The position numbers and the translations under genes are program-made. From contig NZ_CP079194.1 in NCBI RefSeq assembly GCF_019297855.1, forward strand, positions 3,335,501 through 3,399,500: a stretch of 64,000 nucleotides of DNA, read 5' to 3'. Positions 17,263 to 25,794 of this stretch are shown here, piece by piece (position 1 is the first letter of the stretch; each line of letters starts with the position of its first letter). Origin of the DNA: Gymnodinialimonas ceratoperidinii. Lineage in GTDB: Bacteria > Pseudomonadota > Alphaproteobacteria > Rhodobacterales > Rhodobacteraceae. The notes under the pieces are model-generated. The model saw nothing but the letters and a program-made list of their open reading frames with translations. It was not told where the DNA came from and did no database searches.

Positions 17263-17844
17263 TTACCAGTTGCAAAGCTCCCGCAGTGGTTCTGCGGCGG
17301 CCTCCACACCGTCGATCGCGAAACTTGCCGTGATGTCGCGGCCGGTGAACGAGGTGGCGCTGACCAGGAGACGCTCCCTGTCAAAGAGAGACCGGATCAC
17401 CGGGATGGCCTCCACACCGGTAAAGAGCCCAAGACCGAAGTTGTCCTCCGACGCCGCCGCGGCCAATGCGACCGGCGCTTCGTCATCGATCTTGTAGATC
17501 AACGTGCGGAAACTGCCGACGTCCGACATGTAGTTCTCGCCGAAATGCACCGCGAGGTTCGTAACATTTTCGACGCAGGACAAAACGAGTTGAGCGTGCT
17601 CCTGACGGCCGAAGATGCCTTCGATGGGTTCAAAGGAATCCGTGGAGAGGATCAGGACGTTCTGCGAACCGACCGGGGGGATGACCTCCATCAGGTCCCA
17701 GGTTCCAATCGTATCGCGACGCTCGACGCAGCGGACTCCGATGACGTCTTCGTCGCACTCAGGTAAGGTTTCTTGCGGGTGTGCAAGGCTGGTGCCATTC
17801 AAAACCAGAAAAATGCTGGCGGCAATTGTTGCGGCAGGTCTCAT
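17263..17844 (-). CDS. Periplasmic VasI/TagO-like protein
   Basis: 193 residues with a signal peptide (MRPAATIAASIFLVLNGTSLA). The C-terminal pattern (LVLSCVENVTNLAVHF, FRTLIYKIDDEAPV, LLVSATSFTGRDITASFAIDGVEAAAEPLRELCNW) matches the VasI/TagO family fairly well, including the Cys pair and final CxW. TagO is associated with type VI secretion in some bacteria, but no T6SS gene is in the window, and VasI-like proteins occur widely without it. Its relation to the polysaccharide genes is unknown. Confidence 0.6.
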   Translation of the reverse strand: MRPAATIAASIFLVLNGTSLAHPQETLPECDEDVIGVRCVERRDTIGTWDLMEVIPPVGSQNVLILSTDSFEPIEGIFGRQEHAQLVLSCVENVTNLAVHFGENYMSDVGSFRTLIYKIDDEAPVALAAAASEDNFGLGLFTGVEAIPVIRSLFDRERLLVSATSFTGRDITASFAIDGVEAAAEPLRELCNW

Positions 17845-18242
17845 GCAGAGGCACTCCGAAAATTACTTTAACCATAATCTCGCCCCTTCCCCAGATGCGC
17901 ATCTGGCGGAGGAGTCGACCAACACTGGCACGAAGGGACGTTAAAAAAAAGCGTTTTGGTCGGCACCCCTACGAGGTGGGCGCCCAAATTTGCATCACTG
18001 GCGGCACCGCCTCGCCCACAGGGTCAAGTCAGGCCTGCAAATTTACAGTCTGAATTTGCAATCGAACCACGAATCGCGCAACATAACTTATCGAGTTGGT
18101 TTTTTTTAAGGCGAGCCGCCGCTTTAGGCAGTTCATATTCCGTCAGCCCGCGGGGGATTAACCCAAAGGGGCGGTGCGCGACGCAAAGCGTGAGACTGGG
18201 GCACTCTACGATCTGTTAAAGTAACAAGTTCTGGGGTCTGCG
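17845..18242. promoter_or_regulatory. Divergent regulatory gap with palindrome and A/T tracts
   Basis: About 400 bases separate the VasI-like gene (minus) from the initiating sugar transferase (plus). It holds a perfect 16-base palindrome (17891-17906), TTAAAAAAAA (17941-17950) and its complement TTTTTTTTAA (18100-18109). Such A-tracts favour H-NS-type or bent-DNA regulation. Promoters for both genes should lie here. Confidence 0.45.
17891..17906. promoter_or_regulatory. 16-base perfect palindrome
   Basis: CCAGATGCGCATCTGG is its own reverse complement. Its place, 46 bases upstream of the VasI-like start, suits a dimeric regulator. Confidence 0.4.
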
Positions 18243-19013
18243 ATGAAATATTTAAGAGATTTTGAGGCTTCTGCCAGCGTAGTGCAGCAGCCCGCACCTG
18301 ACATTTTACAGCCCGTCAGAAGACGGCGAAGCGATACCCCCGGCGGGCATCGAGTTACCCATCTGTCGTTCAATGGCACGCGTCCCATTCCCGCGCCGAG
18401 ACGCGATTTCGGGTATCGGTTCATGAACACGGCCTTCGACCTTACGGTGGCCTCGGTGGCGCTTGTCCTGCTGACACCGCTGTTTCTCTTCATTGCCTGC
18501 GCCATCAAGCTGTCCGGCCCCGGTCCGGTAATGTTTCGGCAGATGCGGTATGGCCTGAACGGAGAGCTCTTCTCGATTTACAAGTTCCGCACAATGTCGC
18601 TGAGCGAGTGCGATCATTCCGGTGTCACGCAAACCCAGAAGCATGACCCCAGGGTGACGCGGATCGGACGATTGCTGCGAAAGACAAGTTTCGACGAGCT
18701 GCCGCAGATCTTCAATATTCTCAAGCGCGAGATGTCGGTGGTTGGCCCTCGCCCGCATGTGCCGGGGATGTTGTCTGTGGGCATTCTCTATGAGGACTTT
18801 GATCAGCGCTACATGATGCGTCATCAAGTGCGGCCCGGCCTCACGGTATTGGCCCAGATCAACGGATATCGAGGCGAGACCACGACCTGCTCCGCGGCAC
18901 GAGGACGGCTCGACTACGACCTCGAGTACATCCGTCGCCAATCCATCTGGTTGGACATCAAGATCACCGCGCTGACGTTCTGGACAGAGTTTGTCACAGG
19001 GACGGGCTACTGA
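18243..19013 (+). CDS. Initiating undecaprenyl-phosphate sugar transferase (ExoY/WbaP-type)
   Basis: 256 residues. After a polar N-terminus of about 55 residues, one hydrophobic segment (LTVASVALVLLTPLFLFIACAIKL) anchors the cytoplasmic transferase domain. The signatures are FRQMRYGLNGELFSIYKFRTM, then RKTSFDELPQIFNILKREMSVVGPRPH and QVRPGLTVLAQINGYRG. These enzymes put the first sugar phosphate (often glucose or galactose) on undecaprenyl phosphate. It is the first polysaccharide gene on the plus strand. Confidence 0.94.
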   Translation: MKYLRDFEASASVVQQPAPDILQPVRRRRSDTPGGHRVTHLSFNGTRPIPAPRRDFGYRFMNTAFDLTVASVALVLLTPLFLFIACAIKLSGPGPVMFRQMRYGLNGELFSIYKFRTMSLSECDHSGVTQTQKHDPRVTRIGRLLRKTSFDELPQIFNILKREMSVVGPRPHVPGMLSVGILYEDFDQRYMMRHQVRPGLTVLAQINGYRGETTTCSAARGRLDYDLEYIRRQSIWLDIKITALTFWTEFVTGTGY

Positions 19014-19068
19014 AACTTTTGCGGTCGGACCCGTAGGATACACGAAAGGGAAGTCAGGAGAATTTGTT

Positions 19069-19257
19069 TCAGAAAAACGCCGTGACGCCGAAGTAGATCA
19101 GCGCGACGCTGATCGCAGCGGACACCCATACCATGATGTTGCGTGCAATCAGGATATCCATGCCCACGACCTTCTTTCTGCGACGCGCATCGCGATCTTC
19201 AGGTTCCGAGGATGCACCGTCATCCTTCGACCGGTGCTGGCCCCTGTACTGAAACAT
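19069..19257 (-). CDS. Small single-pass membrane protein
   Basis: 62 residues from ATG 19257, chosen for a GAGGCAGAGG ribosome site; a longer frame to 19290 exists. A strongly charged N-terminal half (SEPEDRDARRRKKVVG) is followed by one membrane helix (NIMVWVSAAISVALIYFGVTAFF) at the C-terminus. Not recognised. Opposite strand to the surrounding polysaccharide genes; it may be a small inner-membrane accessory. Confidence 0.5.
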   Translation of the reverse strand: MFQYRGQHRSKDDGASSEPEDRDARRRKKVVGMDILIARNIMVWVSAAISVALIYFGVTAFF

Positions 19258-19688
19258 ATACCTCTGCCTCCCACTCGTCCTTCCGTCCACGAGTAACTTT
19301 CTGAACCCCGTGCGCGTCGCTCTAACGCTCGACGTGCTTGTTTCTAGCTAACTCGGAACGGTTAACAAATGGTTGATGAGATAATTTTGCACATTTTCTG
19401 TGACAATAATATGTTGGAAACATTTCCCGATGAAGGCGAAGTTAATCAACCGAAATCCCAACGGGTTAGGGCACCGAACGGCGGCAGGAACCTGCCGAAA
19501 CCGCCTACGCATCGGAGATATTCGCCGGACAGGGATACCCTGTTAACGCGAAGACAGGCTGTTTCCGAATCAGAAACAACACGCCGCGGCAAGGTGAAAC
19601 TTCGAGATCAAATCAGCTTTCTCGATAGGCTAGAAAACGCCCAGTCCCGGCTCGGCGCAGCTTCCCGCCTATGGGCGACGGTGTCACC
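19258..19688. other. Intergenic stretch before the glycosyltransferase gene
   Basis: AT-rich in its middle (19350-19450). A 107-codon frame at 19369-19692 has neither ribosome site nor family likeness and overlaps the next start. A promoter is expected here. Confidence 0.4.
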
Positions 19689-20816
19689 ATGAAGATTTGC
19701 GTGATCGGGCTACGGGGATTTCCTGACATTCCGGGCCGCGTCGAGAGTCATTGTGAAAGCCTCTACAATCGCATGGCGCGCGATGCCTGCAATTTCGAGA
19801 TTATCCTGTTCGGGCGGGACCGCTACATTGGCACGTCACCCTATGTCACCAGCAGCGGCGTCAGGATCGTGCCGGCCTATTGCGCCAAGACACGATTCCT
19901 CGAAACCCCCAGCAATACGTTCGTGGCGATCTTGCGGGCGCGGTTCGAGTTCGGCGCAGAGCTGATCCATATCCACGGTGTCGGGCCGGGATTTCTCGCG
20001 GCCGTCGCGCGCCTGCTGGGCCTTCGTGTGATCCTCACCCATCATGGACACGGCGCCGGAGCGGGCAGATTGAGCAACTTTGCGAGCATGTTTCAGCGCG
20101 TTGGAGAGACGCTTGGCATCCGAAATGCCGCACGCACCATCGCGGTTTCGCCGACCCTGGCCGATCGGTTGAGGCAGAGCTATCCCGACAGGGCCGACCG
20201 CATTCAGTGGGTACCCCACGGAGCGGACCACATCTTCGGGCAGGCCCTTACTGCGAGCGCAGAAAGCACTCTTGCCGATCTTGGCCTGACAAGCGGGCAG
20301 TATCTTGTCGCTGTCGGTCATGACCCGTCGGACCGGGGCTTATCGGACGTAATACGCGCCCATAAGCGCGCGGAGACCACTCTGCCTTTGGTGATCATCG
20401 GCGATGACGACAGGGCCTTCGACCGTGCGGATACTGCCCGACACAAAGATAAAAGAGTGATCATGACGGCTGGTCTGTCGCAGACGCAGAATGCCCATTT
20501 GCTGGCCCATGCGAAGCTTTTCGTCATGCCATTGCAGCGGGAAGATCTGCCGATCATCGCCCTAGAAGCCTGGGCCATGAACGCGCCGCTTCTGCTGTGT
20601 GACACCCGCAGCACGCGCGATCTGGGGTTGCCCGATCGGAATTACTACACCGTCGGCGATATCGATGCCCTCTCGGAGCGATTGGCGAGCAAGGCCGCCA
20701 ATCCGCCTCCGGTGTCGCTGCCCGAGGCATTTAGCTGGGAGTCGATCGCCCTCGCGACGGCCGAAGTCTATGGAGAGGTCAGTGAGCGTTTCCGAAGCAA
20801 TAGCGAACCAGCGTAG
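19689..20816 (+). CDS. GT4-type glycosyltransferase
   Basis: 375 residues from ATG 19689 (MKICVIGLRGFP); an ATG at 19671 adds six residues. GT-B fold: N-terminal LRGFPDIPGRVESHCESLYNRM, middle IHIHGVGPGFLAAVAR and LTHHGHGAG, C-terminal QYLVAVGHDPSDRGLSDVIRA and DLPIIALEAWAMNAPLLLCD, where the Glu of EAWA is the usual nucleotide-sugar contact. It probably adds one sugar from UDP- or GDP-sugar to the lipid-linked repeat unit at the cytoplasmic face. The 3' end lies just before the beta-helix gene. Confidence 0.9.
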   Translation: MKICVIGLRGFPDIPGRVESHCESLYNRMARDACNFEIILFGRDRYIGTSPYVTSSGVRIVPAYCAKTRFLETPSNTFVAILRARFEFGAELIHIHGVGPGFLAAVARLLGLRVILTHHGHGAGAGRLSNFASMFQRVGETLGIRNAARTIAVSPTLADRLRQSYPDRADRIQWVPHGADHIFGQALTASAESTLADLGLTSGQYLVAVGHDPSDRGLSDVIRAHKRAETTLPLVIIGDDDRAFDRADTARHKDKRVIMTAGLSQTQNAHLLAHAKLFVMPLQREDLPIIALEAWAMNAPLLLCDTRSTRDLGLPDRNYYTVGDIDALSERLASKAANPPPVSLPEAFSWESIALATAEVYGEVSERFRSNSEPA

Positions 20817-20820
20817 CAAG

Positions 20821-22194
20821 ATGAACTTAGGCACGCAAAAGCTCAGCCGCAGGACGACGCTTTTAGGGATGTCATCGTGCTTAGCCCTGACCCCGGCCCT
20901 GCTGCTCGGCGAGACCGGTACCGACATTCCGCTTCATATCTCCCCGTCGCGTTCGGGCGACGGCGACGCGCGCGACTGGGAGAACACCGCCTCGTATCGC
21001 GATTTCAGCCGTCTCGCTACCCAGGCATCGCCGGGTCAGCGGTTCTTGCTCGGGGTGACCGCGGATCAGCAGCCGGTCGAATGGTCCGGGCAGCAGGTTC
21101 TTCTTAACGCTGGCGGCACGCAGGATGCGCCGCTGGAAGTGCAAATCGGTCTGGCTGCTGGAACAGGTGAGATCGATGTGTCGACCTCGCTCCAAGAGCC
21201 CGCCGTGTTACGGATGACAGGAAACGAGACGGGACCCGATGAACGGCCCGACGTGGGGGGCGATCCGTTCTTTGTCCTCGGGCCGGAGTGTTCGAACCTG
21301 CACATCACTGGGCCGAATTTCGACCGTTCCTCCGGCAAAGGCTTCTTCAACCTTGATGCTGACGGCGCGCTGACAAACCTGGTCTTCGACAAGATCCATG
21401 CTCGCACCGCCGGCCGGGTGATCGAAGCCAAGGAGGAGACGCGCATCGACGGGCTATTGATCGAGCATTGCAGCGCCCTTGGTTTGATCCGAGGCTTCGC
21501 GCGGTTTCGCGATCTGTCGAATGCTGAATTTCGCGATCTGGACCTCGACGCCGACCATCTTGATGGCGGCGGCAATCTCGTGTGCCAGATACTCAAGGTG
21601 AATCGAGGGGAGAACCTGACCTTCCGGCGGGTGAGACTTGCAAATGCCGTGAACCAGCTTGGCGCGGAAGAGCGCGGTTCCAGCTACATCCAGGGTGACG
21701 GGATCGTCCTTGAAGAAGAGACCCGGGCGGTCCTGATCGAGGATTGCCACGCTGAGGGCATGGGAGACGGCGGCTTCGACTTGAAAACGGAGGGCGTGCG
21801 CCTGACGAATTGCACGACCCGGCGCTGCAAATACGGGGTCCGTATCTGGAGCCATAATCCCGGCAACCTGCTTGAAGGCTGCTCCTTGAAAGAGCCAGTT
21901 CGCTGGCCGCGAAACGACGGCTCCTGCCTGTGGTTGGCCGGGACGCTGACCGCCCGCGATTGCCTGTTGGAATCTGCTGAGGACATGTCACCGATCCGCT
22001 TCGGGTCCAGTCCAGACGATGATGCGCCCGAGCCGAACCTGCGGCTTGAAGGCGGAGAGGTCATCTTCTCCGAGGGCACCGACATGATCACGGGCGAGGC
22101 CGGCACACTGATCCTCGAGAATGTCGCGATCAATGGGGTTGAAACCAGTGGCGCGTTTCGATGGGACGGCGATCGGCTGACTGAGGTGCGTTAG
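20821..22194 (+). CDS. Exported right-handed beta-helix protein (lyase/epimerase-like)
   Basis: 457 residues from ATG 20821 (MNLGTQKLSRRTTLLGMSSCLALTPALLLG); the twin-arginine SRRTTLLG before the hydrophobic stretch suggests Tat export. A longer start at 20773 would overlap the upstream gene. The mature part consists of short repeated strand-turn units (NLTFRRVRLANAV, AVLIEDCHAEGMGDGGFDLK, VRLTNCTTRRCKYGVRIW, LTARDCLLESAEDM) as in pectate-lyase-like helices. In polysaccharide loci such proteins trim, epimerise or depolymerise the product in the periplasm. No catalytic residues can be fixed by eye. Confidence 0.8.
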   Translation: MNLGTQKLSRRTTLLGMSSCLALTPALLLGETGTDIPLHISPSRSGDGDARDWENTASYRDFSRLATQASPGQRFLLGVTADQQPVEWSGQQVLLNAGGTQDAPLEVQIGLAAGTGEIDVSTSLQEPAVLRMTGNETGPDERPDVGGDPFFVLGPECSNLHITGPNFDRSSGKGFFNLDADGALTNLVFDKIHARTAGRVIEAKEETRIDGLLIEHCSALGLIRGFARFRDLSNAEFRDLDLDADHLDGGGNLVCQILKVNRGENLTFRRVRLANAVNQLGAEERGSSYIQGDGIVLEEETRAVLIEDCHAEGMGDGGFDLKTEGVRLTNCTTRRCKYGVRIWSHNPGNLLEGCSLKEPVRWPRNDGSCLWLAGTLTARDCLLESAEDMSPIRFGSSPDDDAPEPNLRLEGGEVIFSEGTDMITGEAGTLILENVAINGVETSGAFRWDGDRLTEVR

Positions 22195-22219
22195 GACAGG
22201 CAGGCGGCGCGCGGTCGGG

Positions 22220-23386
22220 TCAATTCGGCGCTTTCATAAGAACATCCAGAAACCTCAGTGTCATCTTGTCGAGCGAATATTGTGCCGCAATTGCAGTGAA
22301 TTTCTCTGGTTCATTGGGCTGATCAAGGACGTTTGCGATAGCCTGCGCCAACGCCTCATCGTCGCCTGGCGGAACGATCAACTCGGGGAATTCTTGTCCA
22401 AGAAGTGCTGCCGGCCCACCACCGGCGCAATCGGTACTTACCGAAGGTATGCCGAAGGACACTGCTTCAATCAGTGCGTTGGGAAAGCCTTCGCGGATAC
22501 TGCTCAATATGAACACCCTCGCTCGCGCGAGATAGTCGAACCGGTTATCCTGAAAGCCCGCCAATTCAACGGTCTCCGACAGGTTCAACTCTTCGATCAT
22601 TCGTTCAATCGCACCGCGCTGGCTGCCTTCGCCGAGGATGATCAACCGCAGCCTGCCCTCCAAACGGGCGATCGCGCGCAGCATGGTGGGATAGTCCTTC
22701 GCAGGCTCCAGACGCGCGATGGCGACGGCAACGGGAATTTCGTCATCGAACCACGGGTGCGGGTTCAGCGCGGCGCGAGCCGCCGCAGCCTGATCGGGGT
22801 CCGGTGCCGGGTTCGGTATGACCCGCACCGCGTCAGGCGGCAACCCGGCTGCCTCCTCCAGATCCCGAGCGAGTTCTGCCGTGTTGGCCGTGATCACATC
22901 GGCTTTTGGATAGAGAAGCTTGACCGCGGATTTCCGAAACAAGCGCCTGAGCGGTGCGAGTTGCCTGAGGTGGGCCGAGAAATGATTGCGTTGGCAGATG
23001 ACGAGGTTGCAATCCACGCCCGAAAGCATCCGCGCGGTCACCGAGTTGAGGTTGGCCCCGGTGAGGGCGGAAAGCATTGCAGCGGGGCGTTCGCGCCGAA
23101 GCAGACGCGCCAAGGGCAGGAGTGTCCGAAAGGACTTTCTTGATCCCAGCACATCGCAGGGGATCGTGTCCGGAAGCTGGCCTTTAAGGGGGCCCCCGTC
23201 GGAATTCACCACCAATCGCACGGGTATGCCCAACTGGTGCAGACGCACAATGAAGCGCAGGAAGACGCGCTCTGCGCCGCCGCCCGCGAAGTTCGGAAAG
23301 TAGACGAGAATGCCGCCGGATACCCCGTGAAACCGGGCCGCGGCCTTCTGGAGATCGTCCTCCGTCTCGCTCTCCTGAAGCATCAA
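22220..23386 (-). CDS. GT4-type glycosyltransferase
   Basis: 388 residues, GT-B fold. FPNFAGGGAERVFLRFIVRLHQLG is the acceptor-side glycine-rich loop; VAVAIARLEPAKDYPTMLRAIARL and SSIREGFPNALIEAVSFGIPSVSTDCAGGGPAALL are the donor-site motifs with the EGFPNALIEA signature. Resembles the gene at 28683 (same GGGAER and EGFPN motifs), so the two may be diverged copies acting on successive sugars. It is the only polysaccharide glycosyltransferase on the minus strand and is divergent from the flippase gene, with 152 bases between. Confidence 0.92.
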   Translation of the reverse strand: MMLQESETEDDLQKAAARFHGVSGGILVYFPNFAGGGAERVFLRFIVRLHQLGIPVRLVVNSDGGPLKGQLPDTIPCDVLGSRKSFRTLLPLARLLRRERPAAMLSALTGANLNSVTARMLSGVDCNLVICQRNHFSAHLRQLAPLRRLFRKSAVKLLYPKADVITANTAELARDLEEAAGLPPDAVRVIPNPAPDPDQAAAARAALNPHPWFDDEIPVAVAIARLEPAKDYPTMLRAIARLEGRLRLIILGEGSQRGAIERMIEELNLSETVELAGFQDNRFDYLARARVFILSSIREGFPNALIEAVSFGIPSVSTDCAGGGPAALLGQEFPELIVPPGDDEALAQAIANVLDQPNEPEKFTAIAAQYSLDKMTLRFLDVLMKAPN

Positions 23387-23538
23387 TGGCCCACCTTGGT
23401 CTCGTGACGCGGCGCCGGCACCGAATGGCGGCGAAACACCGTTCGGGCCCCGCCCCTCGGCTCCGGAATGGGAGCTTTATCTGGACAAGCAACCTACCGG
23501 AATATAATGATGAAACTGTAATTATTTCTAGAAATTTT

Positions 23539-25089
23539 ATGAAAAATGACGAGAAACCGACCGCTGATCTCGGGCTGAATGACAAAGCCGCCCAGACAGG
23601 CGAGGCGATGCGAGACTCCTCGGTTCGCAACTTTCTCTGGCTGTTTGGCGGAACGGGTGTCTCGGCCGTTCTGAAATTGGTTGTCCTGGCAGTCCTCGGC
23701 CGTCTACTGACCCCGGAAGATTTCGGTATCGTCGCCGCCGCCCTGACAGTCGTGGCGCTGGCTGAAGTCTTTGCGCGCGTCGGCATTGCCCCCTCCATCG
23801 TTCAGGCGAAGGAATTGACGACGGAGATGATAAAGACGGCCATGCTGTCCACGCTGATCGCGGGGTTGGCCATAAGCGTGCTGGTTTTCAACCTCGCCGG
23901 TCTGATCGCGGAGCTCTTCGCGATGCCGGGGCTCGTCAGCTTCGTCCAGGTCTTTTCGCTGCTTTTCGCAATCCGCAGTGCCGGACTAGTCAGCGAGGCG
24001 CTTTTGCAGCGCCGCATGAGGTTTCGGGCACTCGCCGGGATTGAGGTCTTCACCTACATGTTCGGCTACGCCGCAGTTGCCATCTCGCTGGCGGTTTTGG
24101 GCTTTGGCCCTTGGTCTCTGGTGGCCGGTCAGATCACTCAGGTAGGTTTGCAGACAGGCCTGTACCTTCGGCTCGCGCCCGATGCGATGCAGTTGGGTTT
24201 CCACCTTGATCGCTTCCGGCAGATGCTGCGGTTCGGACTTGGCATCACGTTGAGCCAAGTCGCCAATTACTGCGCCCAGAATGCGGATTATTTCATCGTC
24301 GGTCGGTTCCTTGGCACTGCGAGCCTCGGATACTACACGCGCGCATACCTGTTGCTCGCGCAACCGGCACAACTTGTCGGCGCTACTGCCGACAAGGTTT
24401 TGTTCCCTGCCATGTCGGCGGTGCAATCCGAGCAAAAGCGTTTGCGGCGCGGTCTTAACCTTGCGTTGAAGTTCTGCGCGTTGGTGCAGATTCCCACGAC
24501 AATCATGCTGATCGTCGCCGCACCGGAGGTCATCGCGGTGCTGATGGGCGACCAGTGGGACGCCGTCGTGCTGCCGTTTCAAATCCTGATTTCTGCGCTC
24601 TATTTCCGGACCGCTTACAAATTCGTGGGGACGATCCTGCGCGCCTCGGGGAAGGTGTTTTACAATGCGGCTTGGCAATGGAGCTACGCACTGCTTGTCG
24701 TCATTGGCGCCGTGGCAGGAATGGCATGGGGGCTCGAGGGCGTCGCGACAGGAGTCTCGATCGCCGTGATGTCGTGCTTCACCATGGGGCTGATCCTAGT
24801 GCATCGCCTGTTGGGCATCTCCTCCGCAGCGGGCCTCGGCGCACTCCTGCGCTACGCGGCGATGGGGGTTGTTCAATTGGGCGTACTGCTGATGTTCAAG
24901 TCTTGGTTGCTCCGCTACGACATCGCGGATGCGCTCATACTGTTGCTCCTGTCGGCCGCCTGTCTCGCCGGGTTCATGGCGGCACTGCGGATCTTCCCGT
25001 CGCTCTTTGGCGAGGAAGGGCAGCTGCTCGATACCTACATCCGAAAGATGACGGGCCGCATACGCCCTCGGCGAAGCAACGGAAGTTGA
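23539..25089 (+). CDS. Polysaccharide flippase, MOP/Wzx-type
   Basis: 516 residues from ATG 23539 (MKNDEKPTADLG); upstream in-frame codons to 23386 overlap the divergent start and read as noise. About 12 to 14 hydrophobic segments follow from SVRNFLWLFGGTGVSAVLKLVVLAVLGRLLTPEDFG, the typical N-terminal half of the MOP lipid-linked oligosaccharide flippases. GTASLGYYTRAYLLLAQPAQLVG fits the central repeat of the same family. It moves undecaprenyl-linked repeat units across the inner membrane for the polymerase at 27388. Confidence 0.92.
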   Translation: MKNDEKPTADLGLNDKAAQTGEAMRDSSVRNFLWLFGGTGVSAVLKLVVLAVLGRLLTPEDFGIVAAALTVVALAEVFARVGIAPSIVQAKELTTEMIKTAMLSTLIAGLAISVLVFNLAGLIAELFAMPGLVSFVQVFSLLFAIRSAGLVSEALLQRRMRFRALAGIEVFTYMFGYAAVAISLAVLGFGPWSLVAGQITQVGLQTGLYLRLAPDAMQLGFHLDRFRQMLRFGLGITLSQVANYCAQNADYFIVGRFLGTASLGYYTRAYLLLAQPAQLVGATADKVLFPAMSAVQSEQKRLRRGLNLALKFCALVQIPTTIMLIVAAPEVIAVLMGDQWDAVVLPFQILISALYFRTAYKFVGTILRASGKVFYNAAWQWSYALLVVIGAVAGMAWGLEGVATGVSIAVMSCFTMGLILVHRLLGISSAAGLGALLRYAAMGVVQLGVLLMFKSWLLRYDIADALILLLLSAACLAGFMAALRIFPSLFGEEGQLLDTYIRKMTGRIRPRRSNGS

Positions 25090-25108
25090 ACGAGAGGATA
25101 TTCAATAC

Positions 25109-25711
25109 ATGCCAATCTTTCGCATCGGACAGAAGAATATCCTCTTCCTGCACATCCCGAAGGCGGGGGGAACTTCCATCGAAACATGGCTTTCGACCTA
25201 TTCAAGCGAGAGTTTTCGGCTACCGCGCAAGAACAGCCTTCTTCCCTGCGTGCCGCAGCATTTCCATGGAGAGATCCTCTCACTGCTCTTCGCGCCGGAC
25301 TTCTTCGACTATTCCTTCTGCGTGACGCGAAACCCCTATGATCGGCTTCTGAGCGAATACAACTACCGCATGTCCCACCGCAAACGGCTTGAGCGCATCT
25401 TTCCCACCCCTGACTTCCAGACATGGGTCCGTCGCACCTTCAAACGCTACCGGAAGGATCCGTTCATCTACAGCAATCACATCCGGCCGCAGTCCGAGTT
25501 CATGATCGCGGGCACCGAGCACTTCCATCTCGAAAACGGGTTGGGGACCCTTCAGCAACGGCTGGCAGACCTGACAGGCGTCGCCCTGCCTGACGCGATC
25601 CCCACCGCAAATCGGTCCACGAAGCGAGAGACATCCGTTGACCCTGCAGTTGTTGGAGAGATCTCGGACTTTTATGCCGAGGATTTCGAAACGTTTGGCT
25701 ACGAAAGATGA
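25109..25711 (+). CDS. Sulfotransferase family 2-type protein
   Basis: 200 residues. LFLHIPKAGGTSIETWLSTY near residue 13 is the PAPS 5'-phosphosulfate loop and CVTRNPYDRLLSEYNYRMS near 72 is the 3'-phosphate loop (Arg, Ser) of carbohydrate sulfotransferases. It would transfer sulfate from PAPS to a sugar hydroxyl. It starts 19 bases after the flippase stop and is convergent with a second, unrelated sulfotransferase, which suggests that the exopolysaccharide is sulfated. Confidence 0.88.
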   Translation: MPIFRIGQKNILFLHIPKAGGTSIETWLSTYSSESFRLPRKNSLLPCVPQHFHGEILSLLFAPDFFDYSFCVTRNPYDRLLSEYNYRMSHRKRLERIFPTPDFQTWVRRTFKRYRKDPFIYSNHIRPQSEFMIAGTEHFHLENGLGTLQQRLADLTGVALPDAIPTANRSTKRETSVDPAVVGEISDFYAEDFETFGYER

Positions 25712-25794
25712 CGCCCATGGTGAAACATCCGGTCAGCGCTTAGCCGCGCGACACCGTGACAGACCGCTGTGCCAAAGCGGCCAGCGCGGTGTCT

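Noticed and set aside
16108..17766. 552-codon plus-strand frame over ugd
   Set aside because: Antisense shadow of ugd and the VasI-like gene; His/Arg/Asp-rich nonsense spanning two unrelated genes.
19369..19692. 107-codon plus-strand frame
   Set aside because: No ribosome site or motif, and it overlaps the start of the glycosyltransferase gene.
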